DNA from: CAVSMC01 sp963798655
Lineage (GTDB): Bacteria; Pseudomonadota; Gammaproteobacteria; Burkholderiales; Casimicrobiaceae
Assembly: GCA_963798655.1 (NCBI GenBank)
Contig: CAWCUH010000009.1
Span: forward strand, 1 to 64,000
DNA: 64,000 nt
Direction of reading: 5' to 3'
Of the stretch, positions 27,127 through 40,864 are shown piece by piece. A program made the position numbers and the translations under genes. The notes below the pieces were generated by a model that saw only the letters and a program-made list of their open reading frames with translations, had not been told where the DNA came from and ran no database searches. Position 1 is the stretch's first letter; each line of letters begins with the position of its first letter.

Positions 27127-27140
27127 TGCGTCGTACGCCG

Positions 27141-27656
27141 TCAGGCCTCGGCGGCGAGACGAGCGCGAAGCTCCGCCGGTCGCAGCTTGTCGTAGATCTC
27201 GAACGGCTGGTTGATCCATGGACTGTCGGCGAGGTAGTCGACGTAGTAGTCGGGCTTGAACACCGAGCAGCCCTTCCACCAAAGCACGGCGGTCTTCAGC
27301 GACACGATGCTCGGAAATCGCCGCGGCAGCTCGTCGTGCACGGCGGCGAGCGTGTGTCCGGAGTCGACCATGTCGTCGACGAGCAGCACGCGCTCGCCGA
27401 GCCGCGGCGCGGTCATCGTCATGTGCTCGGCGATCACGAGCTCGCCGCGGATCGTGCCGCCGCTCGCCGTGTACGAATGCGTCGAAAGGATCGCGAGCGG
27501 CAGCTCGTAGATGCGCGACAGCACATCGCCGACGCGCAGGCCGCCGCGCGCAATGCAGATGACCTGGTTGAACGCATAGCCCGATTCGTAGACGTTGAGC
27601 GCGAGCCGCTCGACCAGCGTGTTGTACTGCGCCCAGCTGACGTCGACCTTGTTCAC
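27141..27656 (-). CDS. Purine phosphoribosyltransferase (Gpt/Hpt-like)
   Basis: This cytoplasmic transferase of 171 residues joins a purine base to PRPP. The PRPP-binding loop is VLLVDDMVDSGHT, and QVICIARGGLRVGDVLS supplies the second conserved loop. The end contains WINQPFEIYDKL, similar to xanthine/guanine phosphoribosyltransferases. Exact base specificity cannot be read. It follows purA by 24 bases, which fits purine salvage beside AMP synthesis. Confidence 0.88.
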   Translation of the reverse strand: MNKVDVSWAQYNTLVERLALNVYESGYAFNQVICIARGGLRVGDVLSRIYELPLAILSTHSYTASGGTIRGELVIAEHMTMTAPRLGERVLLVDDMVDSGHTLAAVHDELPRRFPSIVSLKTAVLWWKGCSVFKPDYYVDYLADSPWINQPFEIYDKLRPAELRARLAAEA

Positions 27657-27680
27657 AAGCTTCCCCTCGCTTGCCGCGCG

Positions 27681-29970
<2,290 letters not shown>

Positions 29971-29989
29971 GGCGTGAGCCGTGTGGCGA

Positions 29990-30184
29990 CTACGACGCCA
30001 GCCACGCGTAGCCGACGAGCCCGATCGCGATCGCGGCGAGCCCGATGAAGCGCAGCTGTCCGTCGGTTAGATCGGCGACCTTGCGCACGCTGTCGCGCCA
30101 CAGGCGCGGCGCGAACAGCGGCAGGAGTCCTTCGACGACGAGCACCAGCGCAAGCGCGCTCAGCAGCGAATCCGCCACGTCCAT
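29990..30184 (-). CDS. DUF2065 membrane protein (YjeT-like)
   Basis: This 64-residue protein has two transmembrane helices (ALALVLVVEGLLPLFAPRLW and FIGLAAIAIGLVGYAWL) joined by a short charged loop. It is the DUF2065/YjeT type that travels with hflC and purA in proteobacteria; function unknown. ATG 30184 is chosen because the first helix begins shortly after it, although the frame is open further upstream. Confidence 0.88.
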   Translation of the reverse strand: MDVADSLLSALALVLVVEGLLPLFAPRLWRDSVRKVADLTDGQLRFIGLAAIAIGLVGYAWLAS

Positions 30185-30215
30185 TCCGCTCGCCGTCGAT
30201 GCGCGGGCGGCGCCG

Positions 30216-31103
30216 CTATTTCGCCGGCGCCTTGGCACCGCCGCCCTGGCTGCGAAGATAGCGGAAGAAGTCGGCGCTCGGGTCGAGCACCATGACGTCG
30301 CTCTTGTTGCGGAACGTCGCCTTGTACGCTTCCAGGCTGCGGTAGAACGAATAGAACTCGGGGTTGGCGCCGTACGCGGCCGCGTAGATCGCGGATGCCT
30401 TCGCGTCGCCGTTGCCCTTCTGCTTCTGCGCCTCGCGATACGCGTCGGCGAGGATCACCTGACGCTGACGGTCGGCGTCGGCGCGGATCTTTTCCGATTC
30501 GGCCTGGCCGAGCGAGCGAAGCTCGTTTGCCACACGGCGGCGCTCCGATTCCATCCGCGCGAACACCGGCTGCTGCACGTCGGGCGGAAACTCGACGCGA
30601 CGCAGGCGCACGTCGACGACCTCGACGCCGATCGCCTTCGCATCGGCGTCCGCCTTCTGCCGCGTGACCGTCATGATCTTGTCGCGCTCGGTCGAGATCG
30701 CCTCGTGCACGGTGCGCTTGTTGAACTCCTCGGCCAGATTGCCGCGCACGGTTTGCGTGATCCGGAGCCGCGCGCGGTCCTCGTCGCCGCCGACGCTTAC
30801 GTAATACTGCTTCACGTCGGTGATGCGCCACTGGACGACGAAGTCGACGAGCAGAGGCTTCTTCTCCGAGGTCGTGATGCGATCGGCCTCGCCGTTGTCG
30901 AGCGTGAGTATGCGTCGATCGTAGAACTTGACGTTCTGCAGCAGCGGCACCTTGCCGTACAGGCCCGCCGCCGACTGCACGGCGACGACTTCGCCCAGCT
31001 GGAAGCGGATCGCGAACTGGCGCTGATCGACGGTGTAGAGCGACTGCGACGCCACGAGCAGGATGGCGACGACGAGCGCGACCAGAGGAATGGTGAGCTT
31101 CAT
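30216..31103 (-). CDS. hflC: FtsH protease regulator HflC
   Basis: HflC is an SPFH/prohibitin-family protein that, with HflK, forms the periplasmic cage around the FtsH protease. The 295 residues comprise one N-terminal membrane anchor (LVALVVAILLVASQSLYTVD), the band 7 domain, and a long helical region (FARMESERRRVANELRSLGQ) ending in FYSFYRSLEAYKATF. Its start overlaps the hflK stop by four bases (ATGA). Confidence 0.96.
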   Translation of the reverse strand: MKLTIPLVALVVAILLVASQSLYTVDQRQFAIRFQLGEVVAVQSAAGLYGKVPLLQNVKFYDRRILTLDNGEADRITTSEKKPLLVDFVVQWRITDVKQYYVSVGGDEDRARLRITQTVRGNLAEEFNKRTVHEAISTERDKIMTVTRQKADADAKAIGVEVVDVRLRRVEFPPDVQQPVFARMESERRRVANELRSLGQAESEKIRADADRQRQVILADAYREAQKQKGNGDAKASAIYAAAYGANPEFYSFYRSLEAYKATFRNKSDVMVLDPSADFFRYLRSQGGGAKAPAK

Positions 31104-32308
31104 CGGCCTTCACTCGCCCGGTCGCGGTTGCGCAACGCGTCGCTGCGCGAGCGCCCGGTTGTCGGATCGAGCGTCACCGTCGACTCGGGCGCCGTTGGAG
31201 TCGGCACCGAGCGCTGCTGCTCGACCGGCCCGGTGGGCGCCGGCGTGCCGCTCTGCTGCATCAGCTTGTCGAGCGGCAGGTAGAGCAGGCTGCCGGTGCC
31301 GCCCTTCTGATCGACGAGCACCTTGCTCGCGTTGCCGAGCACCGCCTGCATCATGTCGAGGTAGAGACGCTCGCGCGTGACCGCGGGCGCCTTCGCATAC
31401 TCGACGAGGATCTGGCGGAAGCGCGCGGCGTCGCCTTCGGCGGTCTGCACGATCGCGCTCGCGTAGCCGTTCGCCTCCTCGAGCAGCCGCGACGCGGTGC
31501 CTCGCGCGCGCGGCACGACGTCGTTCGCGTACGCCTGGCCTTCGTTGCGGAAGCGCTCGCGGTCCTGTCCGGCCTTCACTGCATCCTCGAACGCAGCCTG
31601 CACCTTGTCCGGCGGCTGCACGTTCTGTAGCGTCACCTTCTGCACGTAGATGCCGGTGCCGTAGCGGTCGAGCATCTCCTGCATCAGCTTCTCCGCCGAT
31701 TTCGCGATCTGCTCGCGGCCCTCGTACAGCGCAAAGTCCATCTTCGAGCGTCCGACGACCTCGCGCATCGCCGTTTCGGCGACGAACGCGACCGTCTGCT
31801 CGGGCTTGCGCACGTTGAAGACGTAATCCTCGGCGCTCTTCACGTTGTAGGTGATCGCGAACTGGATGTCGACGATGTTCTCGTCGTCGGTAAGCATGGC
31901 CGCCTGCGTGTCGATCTTGTTCTTGATCGTGTTGCGGTAGCCGACTTCGAGCGTCTTCACCTGCGAGAAATCGACGAGCTCGACCGCCTCGACGGGGAAG
32001 GGCAGGTGCCAGCGCGGGCCGGGCTGCGTCGTCTCCGTATAGCGGCCGAAGCGCGTGACGACGCCGCGGCGCCCCTCGTCGACGATGTAGAAGCCGCTCG
32101 CGATCCACACGATCAGCACCAGCGCGACCAGCAGGCCGGCGCCGGAGAACGGAATGTGCGCTCGCCCGCCGCCCCCGGGCGTGCCGGGATCGCCGCCCTT
32201 GCGGCCGAACAGCTCGTTCACGCGGCGATTGACGTTGCGCCAGATCTCGTCGAGATCGGGCGGACCGCTATTGCCGCGCTTACCCCATTGGGGATCGTTC
32301 AGCGACAT
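31100..32308 (-). CDS. hflK: FtsH protease regulator HflK
   Basis: HflK is the partner of HflC. The protein (402 residues) opens with MSLNDPQWGKRGNSGPPDLD and a Gly-rich cytoplasmic segment. Then come a membrane helix (LLVALVLIVWIASGFYIVDEG), the SPFH domain and a helical region ending with a polar Ser/Thr/Pro tail. ATG 32308 is set by the family start. It lies between hflX and hflC as in most beta- and gammaproteobacteria. Confidence 0.96.
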   Translation of the reverse strand: MSLNDPQWGKRGNSGPPDLDEIWRNVNRRVNELFGRKGGDPGTPGGGGRAHIPFSGAGLLVALVLIVWIASGFYIVDEGRRGVVTRFGRYTETTQPGPRWHLPFPVEAVELVDFSQVKTLEVGYRNTIKNKIDTQAAMLTDDENIVDIQFAITYNVKSAEDYVFNVRKPEQTVAFVAETAMREVVGRSKMDFALYEGREQIAKSAEKLMQEMLDRYGTGIYVQKVTLQNVQPPDKVQAAFEDAVKAGQDRERFRNEGQAYANDVVPRARGTASRLLEEANGYASAIVQTAEGDAARFRQILVEYAKAPAVTRERLYLDMMQAVLGNASKVLVDQKGGTGSLLYLPLDKLMQQSGTPAPTGPVEQQRSVPTPTAPESTVTLDPTTGRSRSDALRNRDRASEGR

Positions 32309-32361
32309 CGTGTGATCGGGAAGACGTTGTGTGCGCTCGCCGCTTGAGGCGGGCCGCCGCG

Positions 32362-33552
32362 CTAGAAGGACGCGGCTTGCGCGGCCGGCGGCGAGGGTGC
32401 CGGCGCCGCCGGAAAACGCGCGGCGAGCGCCGCCCGCAACTCCGCGCATCCGGCACCGGTGAGGGCGCTCAATCGAACCGCGTGAAGTATACCAGACTCG
32501 TCCCGCTCGACGCCCGGCGCAAGGCCCGCCGCGTCGATCTTGTTCAGCACGTGGATCTGCGGCACCCGATCGGCGCCGATCTCCTCGAGCACGCTGTCCA
32601 CCGCCGCGATCTGGTCGTCGCGCGACGGATGGCTCGCGTCGATCACGTGCAGCAGCAGGTCCGCGGTCGCCGCCTCGGCGAGCGTCGCCCGAAACGCTGC
32701 GATCAGATCGTGCGGCAGGTCGCGAATGAAGCCGACGGTGTCGGAGAGCACCATCGGCTGCGCGTCCGGCGCGTAGAGCCGGCGCACCGTCGTGTCGAGA
32801 GTGGCGAACAGCTGGTTCGCGGCGTACGCCTTCGCGCCGGTCAGGCGGCTGAACAGCGTCGACTTGCCCGCGTTCGTGTAGCCGACGATCGCGATCGTGC
32901 GCACGGCGGCCTTGCGCCGCGTGCGGCCCTGCGTCGCACGCTGGCGCTCGACGCTGGAAAGCCGCGAACGCAGGAGCTTCACGCGATTGGCGATCAGCCG
33001 GCGGTCGGTTTCGAGCTGCGTTTCGCCCGGTCCGCGCAGTCCGATGCCGCCCTTTTGCCGCTCGAGGTGCGTCCAGCCGCCGACGAGGCGTGTCGACATG
33101 TGGCGAAGCTGCGCGAGCTCGACCTGCAGCTTGCCCTCGGCGCTGCGCGCGCGCTGCGCGAAGATGTCGAGGATCAGGCTCACGCGATCGACGACGCGGC
33201 ACTCGATCGCGCCCTCGAGATTGCGCTGCTGCGCACCGGTCAGCACGTGATCGAAGATGACGAGATCCGCGCCGCGCTCGGCACGCACTGCCGCAATCTC
33301 GTCCACTTTGCCGCGGCCCGCGAAGGTCGCCGCGTCGGGCTGCTTACGCCGCCCGGTGACCGTGCCGGCGACCGTTGCGCCGGCCGACGTCGCGAGCGCG
33401 CCGATCTCGGCCACGCGCTCGTCGGCGTCGCCCGTGCCGAAATCGAGCGCGACGATGACTGCGCGGCTGCCGCGGTCGGCGCGCGCGGCCGTCACCGCGT
33501 GCGCCACGCGAACGAAAGGCGCCGCGCACGCGTGCACGGCGCGCGCGCGCAA
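32362..33552 (-). CDS. hflX: Ribosome-associated GTPase HflX
   Basis: HflX binds the large ribosomal subunit and splits stalled or heat-damaged 70S ribosomes. The N-terminal HflX domain (GRGKVDEI, VIFDHVLTGAQQRNLE, HMSTRLVGGWTHLERQKGGI) is followed by the G domain with GYTNAGKST (G1), DTVGFIRDLPHDLI (G3) and NKID (G4). Up to 396 residues are open from a TTG at 33552. An internal GTG is also possible, so the first 20 or so residues are uncertain. It follows hfq by 12 bases. Confidence 0.94.
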   Translation of the reverse strand: MRARAVHACAAPFVRVAHAVTAARADRGSRAVIVALDFGTGDADERVAEIGALATSAGATVAGTVTGRRKQPDAATFAGRGKVDEIAAVRAERGADLVIFDHVLTGAQQRNLEGAIECRVVDRVSLILDIFAQRARSAEGKLQVELAQLRHMSTRLVGGWTHLERQKGGIGLRGPGETQLETDRRLIANRVKLLRSRLSSVERQRATQGRTRRKAAVRTIAIVGYTNAGKSTLFSRLTGAKAYAANQLFATLDTTVRRLYAPDAQPMVLSDTVGFIRDLPHDLIAAFRATLAEAATADLLLHVIDASHPSRDDQIAAVDSVLEEIGADRVPQIHVLNKIDAAGLAPGVERDESGILHAVRLSALTGAGCAELRAALAARFPAAPAPSPPAAQAASF

Positions 33553-33564
33553 CGGCGCGAAGGA

Positions 33565-33810
33565 TCACTCCTGCTCAGCGGCGGGAGCGTGATGCGGCAT
33601 CGCGACGGCGCGCGCCGGCACCACGGTGGAAATCGCGTGCTTGTACACCATCTGCGTGACGGTGTTCTTCAGCAGCACGACGTATTGGTCGAACGATTCG
33701 ATCTGGCCCTGCAGCTTGATGCCGTTCACCAGATAGATCGAAACCTGAACGTGCTCCTTGCGCAGCGTGTTCAAGAACGGGTCTTGTAGCATTTGCCCTT
33801 TATTGCTCAT
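33565..33810 (-). CDS. hfq: RNA chaperone Hfq
   Basis: Hfq is the hexameric Sm-like protein that pairs small RNAs with mRNAs. The 81 residues carry Sm1 ([20 protein letters not shown]) and Sm2 with the KH motif in [11 protein letters not shown], and a short C-terminal tail. Distal-face Tyr (SIYLVNG) and proximal Gln ([10 protein letters not shown]) are in place. The 89 bases between der and hfq may hold its own promoter. Confidence 0.97.
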   Translation of the reverse strand: MSNKGQMLQDPFLNTLRKEHVQVSIYLVNGIKLQGQIESFDQYVVLLKNTVTQMVYKHAISTVVPARAVAMPHHAPAAEQE

Positions 33811-33899
33811 CGGTTGCTCCGCATTTGTTGTTTGGCCTCGCCGCGATCCTCGCGGTGTCGGCTCGTACGCCCGGCCCGGATCGGCTCGGACGGCGTCGG

Positions 33900-35276
33900 C
33901 TAGCGGCTCTTGCGGCGCGCCGGGGACTCCGCGTACGGGTTGGCGCCGCTCTTGAATTGTATCCTAAGGGGGGTGCCGCGCAGTTGGAACGCATCGACGA
34001 AGAAATGTTCCAGATAGCGCCGGTAGCCAGCAGGGATATGGCGCACGCCGGTGCCGTGCACGACGATCGTCGGCGGATTGTGGCCGCCCTGGTGCGCGTA
34101 GCGAAGCTTCGGCCGCGAGTAGCCGGCTCGCGGCGGCTGCTGGCGCGCGACCGCCGCGATCAGCGCACGCGTGAGCTTCGGCGTCGGAAGCTTCGCCATC
34201 GCGGCGTCGTACGCCTCGCCGACCGAGCGCCACAGCTCGCCGATGCCGCGGCCTTCGCGCGCCGAGATGAAGTGCATGCGCGCGAAATCGAGGAACCCCA
34301 GCTTGCGGTCGAGCTCGCGCTTCGCCTCGCTGCGCGCGTCGGCGGAGATCGCGTCCCACTTGTTCACCGCGATCACCAGCGCGCGGCCGGCTTCCGCGAT
34401 GTAACCGGCGATATGCGCGTCCTGCTCGGCGATTCCGGACTCGCCGTCGAGCAGCAGCACGACGACGTTCGCGTCCTCGATCGCCTGCAGCGTCTTCACC
34501 ACCGAGAATTTCTCGATCGCCTCGAACACCTTGCCGCGCCGGCGCACGCCGGCGGTGTCGATCAGCGTGTATGCGCGTCCGCCGCGATCGAAGTCGAGGC
34601 GGATCGCATCACGCGTCGTGCCGGGCTCGTCGAACGCGATCATCCGCTCGGCGCCGAGCAGCGTGTTCACCAGCGTCGACTTGCCGACGTTCGGCCGTCC
34701 GACGATCGCGACCTTGATGCGTGCGACGTCGCCGGTTGGCGCTTCGTCGTCGGCGGATAGCGGCGCGACATGCGAGAGCAGCTCCTCGAGCACGAGATCG
34801 ACGTTTTCGCCGTGTGCGGAGGACACCGCGTACGGCGTGCCGAGGCCCAACTCGTGGAACTCGGCGGCGGCGCGCTCGGCGGGCATGCCTTCGGCCTTGT
34901 TGACGGCGACGATCACTGGCCGCCCGACGCGGCGCAGCTCGTCGGCGATGTCCGTGTCCTGCGCAACGAGGCCGCTCCGTGCGTCGACGAGGAACACGAT
35001 GCCGTCGGCTTCGGCGATCGCCGTCTTCGTTTGCTGCGCCATCGCGTGCAGGATGCCGCTCTTCGCGACCGGCTCGAAGCCGCCGGTGTCGACGACGATG
35101 AACTCGCGTCCGGCGGCACGGCCGCGTCCGTAATGGCGATCGCGCGTCAAGCCGGCGAAGTCGGCGACGAGCGCATCGCGCGACTTCGTCAGCCGGTTGA
35201 ACAGCGTCGACTTGCCGACGTTCGGACGGCCGACGATGACGATCGTCGGCAGCGCATGAGCGGCGAGCGGCGGCAT
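33900..35276 (-). CDS. der: Ribosome biogenesis GTPase Der (EngA)
   Basis: Der has two tandem GTPase domains and is needed for 50S subunit maturation. Both G1 loops read GRPNVGKST (near residues 16 and 188). Each domain has its DTGG or DTAG motif and NKAE/NKWD, and a C-terminal KH-like domain ends with [14 protein letters not shown]. The length is 458 residues. ATG 35276 is the family-consistent start. It follows bamB by 34 bases. Confidence 0.97.
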   Translation of the reverse strand: MPPLAAHALPTIVIVGRPNVGKSTLFNRLTKSRDALVADFAGLTRDRHYGRGRAAGREFIVVDTGGFEPVAKSGILHAMAQQTKTAIAEADGIVFLVDARSGLVAQDTDIADELRRVGRPVIVAVNKAEGMPAERAAAEFHELGLGTPYAVSSAHGENVDLVLEELLSHVAPLSADDEAPTGDVARIKVAIVGRPNVGKSTLVNTLLGAERMIAFDEPGTTRDAIRLDFDRGGRAYTLIDTAGVRRRGKVFEAIEKFSVVKTLQAIEDANVVVLLLDGESGIAEQDAHIAGYIAEAGRALVIAVNKWDAISADARSEAKRELDRKLGFLDFARMHFISAREGRGIGELWRSVGEAYDAAMAKLPTPKLTRALIAAVARQQPPRAGYSRPKLRYAHQGGHNPPTIVVHGTGVRHIPAGYRRYLEHFFVDAFQLRGTPLRIQFKSGANPYAESPARRKSR

Positions 35277-35310
35277 GGACGCGGTGCGCTCGCGCGGCGG
35301 CCGCTCGCGC

Positions 35311-36543
35311 TCAGCGCGCGGTGTACGCGTACAGCGTGCCGCCGGTCGACAGCCAGATGGCGTTCGTGCCCGCGACGACCGGCTGCGACGTTGCCGGCGT
35401 CCCATCGGTCGCCGCGCGCCCGACAAGGCTGCCGTCGTTGCGATCCAGCAAATGCAGATAGCCTTCGACATCGACGACGCCGACGTAGTCGCCGACGATC
35501 TGCGGCCCGCCGGGCCTGCGATCGACGAGCTTGTCCTGCTTCCACGCCGAGGCGCCGGTCGTCTTGTCGAGCGCGTGGATCGCGCCCTTGTCGTCGGTGA
35601 CGTACAGGTAGCGCGAATCGATCGCCATGCCTTCGAGGCTCGACACGTCGCGCGACCAGCTGAGATTGCCGCGGGCGATCTCGAAGCATGCGACCCGACC
35701 CTGGAAGGCGACCGCGCACGCCTCGCGCTCCTGCACGATCGGCAGGCTCGTGATGTCGGCGATGCGCTCGAGCTCGGTGGAGCCCTTCGGCGTCGCGACG
35801 TTGCCTTCCCACGCGAGCGCGCCGGTCGGCAGGTCGATCGCAAGGAGCTTGCCGCCGGCGACGCCGAGGAACAGGCCGCCGCGGCTCGTCGTGGCGCCGG
35901 CGTAGTTGCGTACGGTGAGCGGCGGGTTCGTCCGCTGATAGACCCATTTGGTCTTGCCGTCCGCGGCCGTGAGGCCGTACAGCCGGCCGTCGCCGGACGC
36001 GACGACGACGAAGCCGTCGGCGACCAGCGGCGGGCTCACGACCTCGCTCGACACGTGCGACTGCCACAGCGGCTTGCCGCCGGTGTCGAAGGCGAGCACC
36101 TCGCCCTTGTCCGTGCCGACGGCGGCCAGATTCGCGTCGGCGCCGACGCCCGCCGACAGCTTCTTGCCGGCGCTGATGCGCCACGCCGCGCGGCCACTCG
36201 CGGCGTCGATGCGCACGAGCGTGCCGTCCGGTGCGGCGGCATAGACGGCGTCGCCGACGACGGCAGGCGCGAAGCCCGGCGCTGCCTTGCCGACCGGCGC
36301 TTGCCAGACGAGCTGCGCAGTGGCCGTCGACTTCGTTTCCGGCAGCGGACCCAGCTTCTTGCCGCCGCTGCCGCCGAGCCAGCTCGGCCAGCTCCACGAT
36401 GGCGCGGGAATCGACGGCATCATCGAGCGCAGCGTCTCGCAACCGCCAAGCGAAAGCCCGGCAAGCGCAAGCACGATGAGTAGCGGCGCGCGACCACGCC
36501 GCGCGCGCGCATCCGATGCGGCGCGCCGCGGGCGCGCCATCAT
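35311..36543 (-). CDS. bamB: Outer-membrane assembly lipoprotein BamB
   Basis: BamB is an eight-bladed beta-propeller lipoprotein of the BAM complex that folds outer-membrane proteins. The signal peptide ends in a lipobox ([12 protein letters not shown], Cys about residue 34). Repeated blade motifs such as [32 protein letters not shown] and [15 protein letters not shown] follow. Two adjacent Met codons overlap the yfgM stop (ATGATGA). The length of 410 residues is a little above E. coli (392). Confidence 0.95.
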   Translation of the reverse strand: MMARPRRAASDARARRGRAPLLIVLALAGLSLGGCETLRSMMPSIPAPSWSWPSWLGGSGGKKLGPLPETKSTATAQLVWQAPVGKAAPGFAPAVVGDAVYAAAPDGTLVRIDAASGRAAWRISAGKKLSAGVGADANLAAVGTDKGEVLAFDTGGKPLWQSHVSSEVVSPPLVADGFVVVASGDGRLYGLTAADGKTKWVYQRTNPPLTVRNYAGATTSRGGLFLGVAGGKLLAIDLPTGALAWEGNVATPKGSTELERIADITSLPIVQEREACAVAFQGRVACFEIARGNLSWSRDVSSLEGMAIDSRYLYVTDDKGAIHALDKTTGASAWKQDKLVDRRPGGPQIVGDYVGVVDVEGYLHLLDRNDGSLVGRAATDGTPATSQPVVAGTNAIWLSTGGTLYAYTAR

Positions 36544-37319
36544 TTCTTCGCCGCTGCAGCAGGCGCAGCGGTCGCAGGCATTGCCGGTGCGGCCGGCGCC
36601 GCCGGGGTGCCTGTCGCGGCGGCCGGCGGCGAACCGGGCACGCCGCCCGAGCCCGATGCGGCAACCGGAGACGCCTTGTCGGACGTCGGTCCGCCAAGCG
36701 CGTCGAGCTTCACCTGCACGTAGTTTCGATACGGGCTCTTCGGATCGATCCTCGCGATCGCCGTTTGATAGCTCGCGCGCGCTTCGTCGGCGCGACCCGC
36801 CGCGGCAAGGATATCGCCGCGAAGGTCGGCGTACAGGCCCGCGAACGGCTCGTCGTGCTTCGCATCGAGCAAGCGCAGCGCCTCGTCGTACTGCTTGTCG
36901 TCGAGCGCGATCTCGGCGAGGCGGAAGCGCGCAACCTCCTTCATCTCTTCCTCGCCGGACCTGTCGACGACCCACGTCAGCTGCGCTTTTGCACCGGCCT
37001 TGTCGCCGCTGTCCCAGAGCATCTTCGCGAGGATCATCGCCGCCGACGGCGCGTAGCCCGTGCGCGGATACTGATCGACGAGCTGCGCGGTCGCGTCCTT
37101 CGCCTTGGGGAGGTCGTTCGCGCGGAGCGCGGTGGACACGGCGGTGTACAGCGTCGCCGCCTGCTCCGCCTGATGCTGGTTCCACAAGCGCCAACCCTGC
37201 ACGCCGATCACGACCGCGCAGGCGATCATGACGGCAACGCTGACGGTTCCGCCCCATTGCTTCCACCACGCCTTCAGGTCGTCGAGCTTTTCCTGTTCCT
37301 CGAGGTCGTAAACAGCCAT
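36540..37319 (-). CDS. yfgM: YfgM family tetratricopeptide protein
   Basis: YfgM is an inner-membrane protein with a periplasmic TPR domain that works beside PpiD at the SecYEG translocon. The 259 residues have a short cytoplasmic start (MAVYDLEEQEKLDDLKAWWK), one membrane helix (TVSVAVMIACAVVIGVQGW), then TPR-like helices. The end is a low-complexity Ala/Pro tail of about 40 residues, longer than usual. It lies between hisS and bamB, the standard position. Confidence 0.92.
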   Translation of the reverse strand: MAVYDLEEQEKLDDLKAWWKQWGGTVSVAVMIACAVVIGVQGWRLWNQHQAEQAATLYTAVSTALRANDLPKAKDATAQLVDQYPRTGYAPSAAMILAKMLWDSGDKAGAKAQLTWVVDRSGEEEMKEVARFRLAEIALDDKQYDEALRLLDAKHDEPFAGLYADLRGDILAAAGRADEARASYQTAIARIDPKSPYRNYVQVKLDALGGPTSDKASPVAASGSGGVPGSPPAAATGTPAAPAAPAMPATAAPAAAAKK

Positions 37320-37321
37320 CG

Positions 37322-38673
37322 TTACCGTTCCTTCTGCCTATCGTTGTGCTGTCCGGTTGCGAGCGCAGCGGCGAGTTCGCCGAGCGCGAGCGTGCGCTGC
37401 TCGCCCTGCTCTCGCAGCGGCTTGACCGACACCATGCCGGACGCCGCTTCCTGCTCGCCGACGATCAGCGCGTAGCGAGCGCCGGACGCGTCGGCCTTCT
37501 TCATCTGCGACTTGAAGCTGCCGCCGCCGGCATTCAGCACGACGGCGAGCCCGGCGTCGCGCAGCGCTTCGGCCGCGCGCCAGGCGAGCGCCGCACCGTC
37601 GCCGCTGTGCACGACGTAGGCACGCGGCGCCGATGCGACGAGCGCGCGCGCCTCGGCGATCAGCAAAATCATCCGCTCGACACCGATCGCGAACCCGCAC
37701 GCCGGCGTCGGCTTGCCGCCGAGCTGCTCGAACAGGCCGTCGTAGCGCCCGCCGCCGGCGACCGTGCCTTGCGCGCCGAGTCGCGCGCTCACCCATTCGA
37801 ACACCGTGCGATTGTAGTAGTCGAGCCCGCGGACGAGCCGCGGATCGATTTCGTACGCGATGCCGAGATCGTCGAGCAGCGCCCTCAGGCCGTCGAAATG
37901 CGCACGCGCCTCGCCGCCGAGCCGGTCGATCATCTTCGGTGCGCCGGCGATGACGTCCTGCATGTGCGGGTTCTTGCTGTCGAGGATGCGCAGCGGATTC
38001 GTCGCGAGCCGCCGCTTCGAGTCGGCGTCCAGAACGTCGGCGTGGCGCTCGAAGTAGGCGACGAGCTCGGCACGATGGGCACGCCGCTCGGCAGCGTCGC
38101 CGATCGAGTTGACCTTGAGCGCGAGGTCGTCGTGCAGCCCGAGCGTTCGCCACAGCCGCGCCAGCATCGCGATCTGCTCGGCGTCGACGTCCGGCCCGGC
38201 GAATGCGAGCGCCTCGACGTCGAGCTGATGGAACTGGCGGTAGCGGCCCTTCTGCGGACGCTCGTGGCGGAACATCGCGCCGGACGTCCACACGCGCTGC
38301 GGCCGCTCGTACGTCAATGAATGCTCGATCGCCGCGCGCACGATGCCGGCCGTCGCCTCGGGTCGCAGCGTGAGGCTCTCGCCGTTCAGCCTGTCCTCGA
38401 ACGTGTACATCTCGTGCTCGACGACGTCGGTCACTTCGCCGATCGCGCGCACGAACAGCGGCGTCGTCTCGACGAGCGGAACGCGAAGGTTGCGATAGCC
38501 GTACTGCGCGAACACGCTGCGCGCGGCATCCTCGAAGCGCTCCCACAGCGCGGCTTCGTCGGGCAGCACGTCGTTCATGCCGCGCACCGCCTGCAGCTTT
38601 GCAGGCTGTCCGGCGACCTTGAACTCGCCGGTATCGGCTTTGAGGCTACGCGCCTGGGCGTCAGTGTCCTCCG

Positions 38674-38677
<4 letters not shown>
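37322..38677 (-). CDS. hisS: Histidyl-tRNA synthetase
   Basis: HisS charges tRNA-His. It is a class II synthetase of 451 residues with motif 1 near [14 protein letters not shown], motif 2 [19 protein letters not shown], and the His-specific motifs [15 protein letters not shown] and GGGRYDGL. The C-terminal anticodon domain ([20 protein letters not shown] onward) is present, unlike in HisZ. The start is GTG 38677, overlapping the ispG stop (GTGA); an N-terminal extension of about 20 residues precedes the usual [13 protein letters not shown] start. Confidence 0.97.
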
Positions 38678-39962
<1,285 letters not shown>

Positions 39963-39966
<4 letters not shown>

Positions 39967-40841
39967 TTCAGCGTGAACCGCGCGACGTTGCCGCGGGAGA
40001 GCGCAGCGAGGTCGACCGGCTGGCCCCGGTAGGAGAGCCTCACGTCCGCGGAGTTGCCGATCACGACGTCGAACGGAGGCGTGCCGGAAACGTTTTGCTG
40101 CTCGCCGGCGCGCATCATCTTGGCGATCAGCACGCGGCCGCTGCGATCGCGAATCTCGGTCCACGAGAAATCGCGATACGTGAGCGCGAGCGTGGCCTCG
40201 TCGGCGACGGATGCGGGCGCTGCGCCCCCAGCGCCCGGTGCGGACGCGGTGGCGGGCTCCGTCGTCGTCGGCGCCGGCAAGCTCGACGGCGGCGATTCGG
40301 CGATGGAGTCGGGCGCCGCCGGTGCGACGGCGGGGTTCGGCAGCGCCATCGACGATTCGCCGCTGCTCTTCGCCGCCGGCGCGCCCGATCGCACGCCGGC
40401 GCCGTTCGCGCCGTCGCGCTGCTGCCTGTATTCGAAGTACGCGGCTCCGCCAACAATCGCAATCAGCGCAAGAGGGATCGCCCAGCGCGTCCACGCGGAG
40501 CGCGTGCGGCCCGCGTTCGGTAGCTCGCCGATCGATGCCGCGGTCGCATGCAACGTCGGTGCGCCGAGCGACGGAACGGCCGCCGCGCCGGGAAGCGCGG
40601 AGAGCACGGTGTCGGGATCGAGATGCAGCAGCCGCGCGTAGTTGCGCATGAAGCCACGGATGAACGTGCGGCCCGGCAACCGCGAGAAGTCGCCGTCCTC
40701 CAGCGCTTCGACCTGCCGCGGCGCGAGCTTCAGCTGCTGCGCGACCGCGTCGAGCGTGAGCCCGGCGGCCTCGCGCGCCTGGCGAAGCAGCACACCGGCG
40801 GTTTCCGGCTCCATCTGCGGCGGCAATGCGTCGGTCGTCAT
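39963..40841 (-). CDS. rodZ: Cytoskeleton protein RodZ
   Basis: RodZ links MreB to the cell-wall elongation machinery. The 292 residues show a cytoplasmic HTH domain ([20 protein letters not shown] to about residue 85), a single membrane helix near 130 ([20 protein letters not shown]), a Pro/Ala-rich periplasmic linker, and a DUF4115 beta domain ([19 protein letters not shown]) at the end. ATG 40841 is chosen as it precedes the HTH; the frame is open upstream. Confidence 0.93.
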
Positions 40842-40864
40842 CGCTTCGCGCGATCCGCTTGCCG

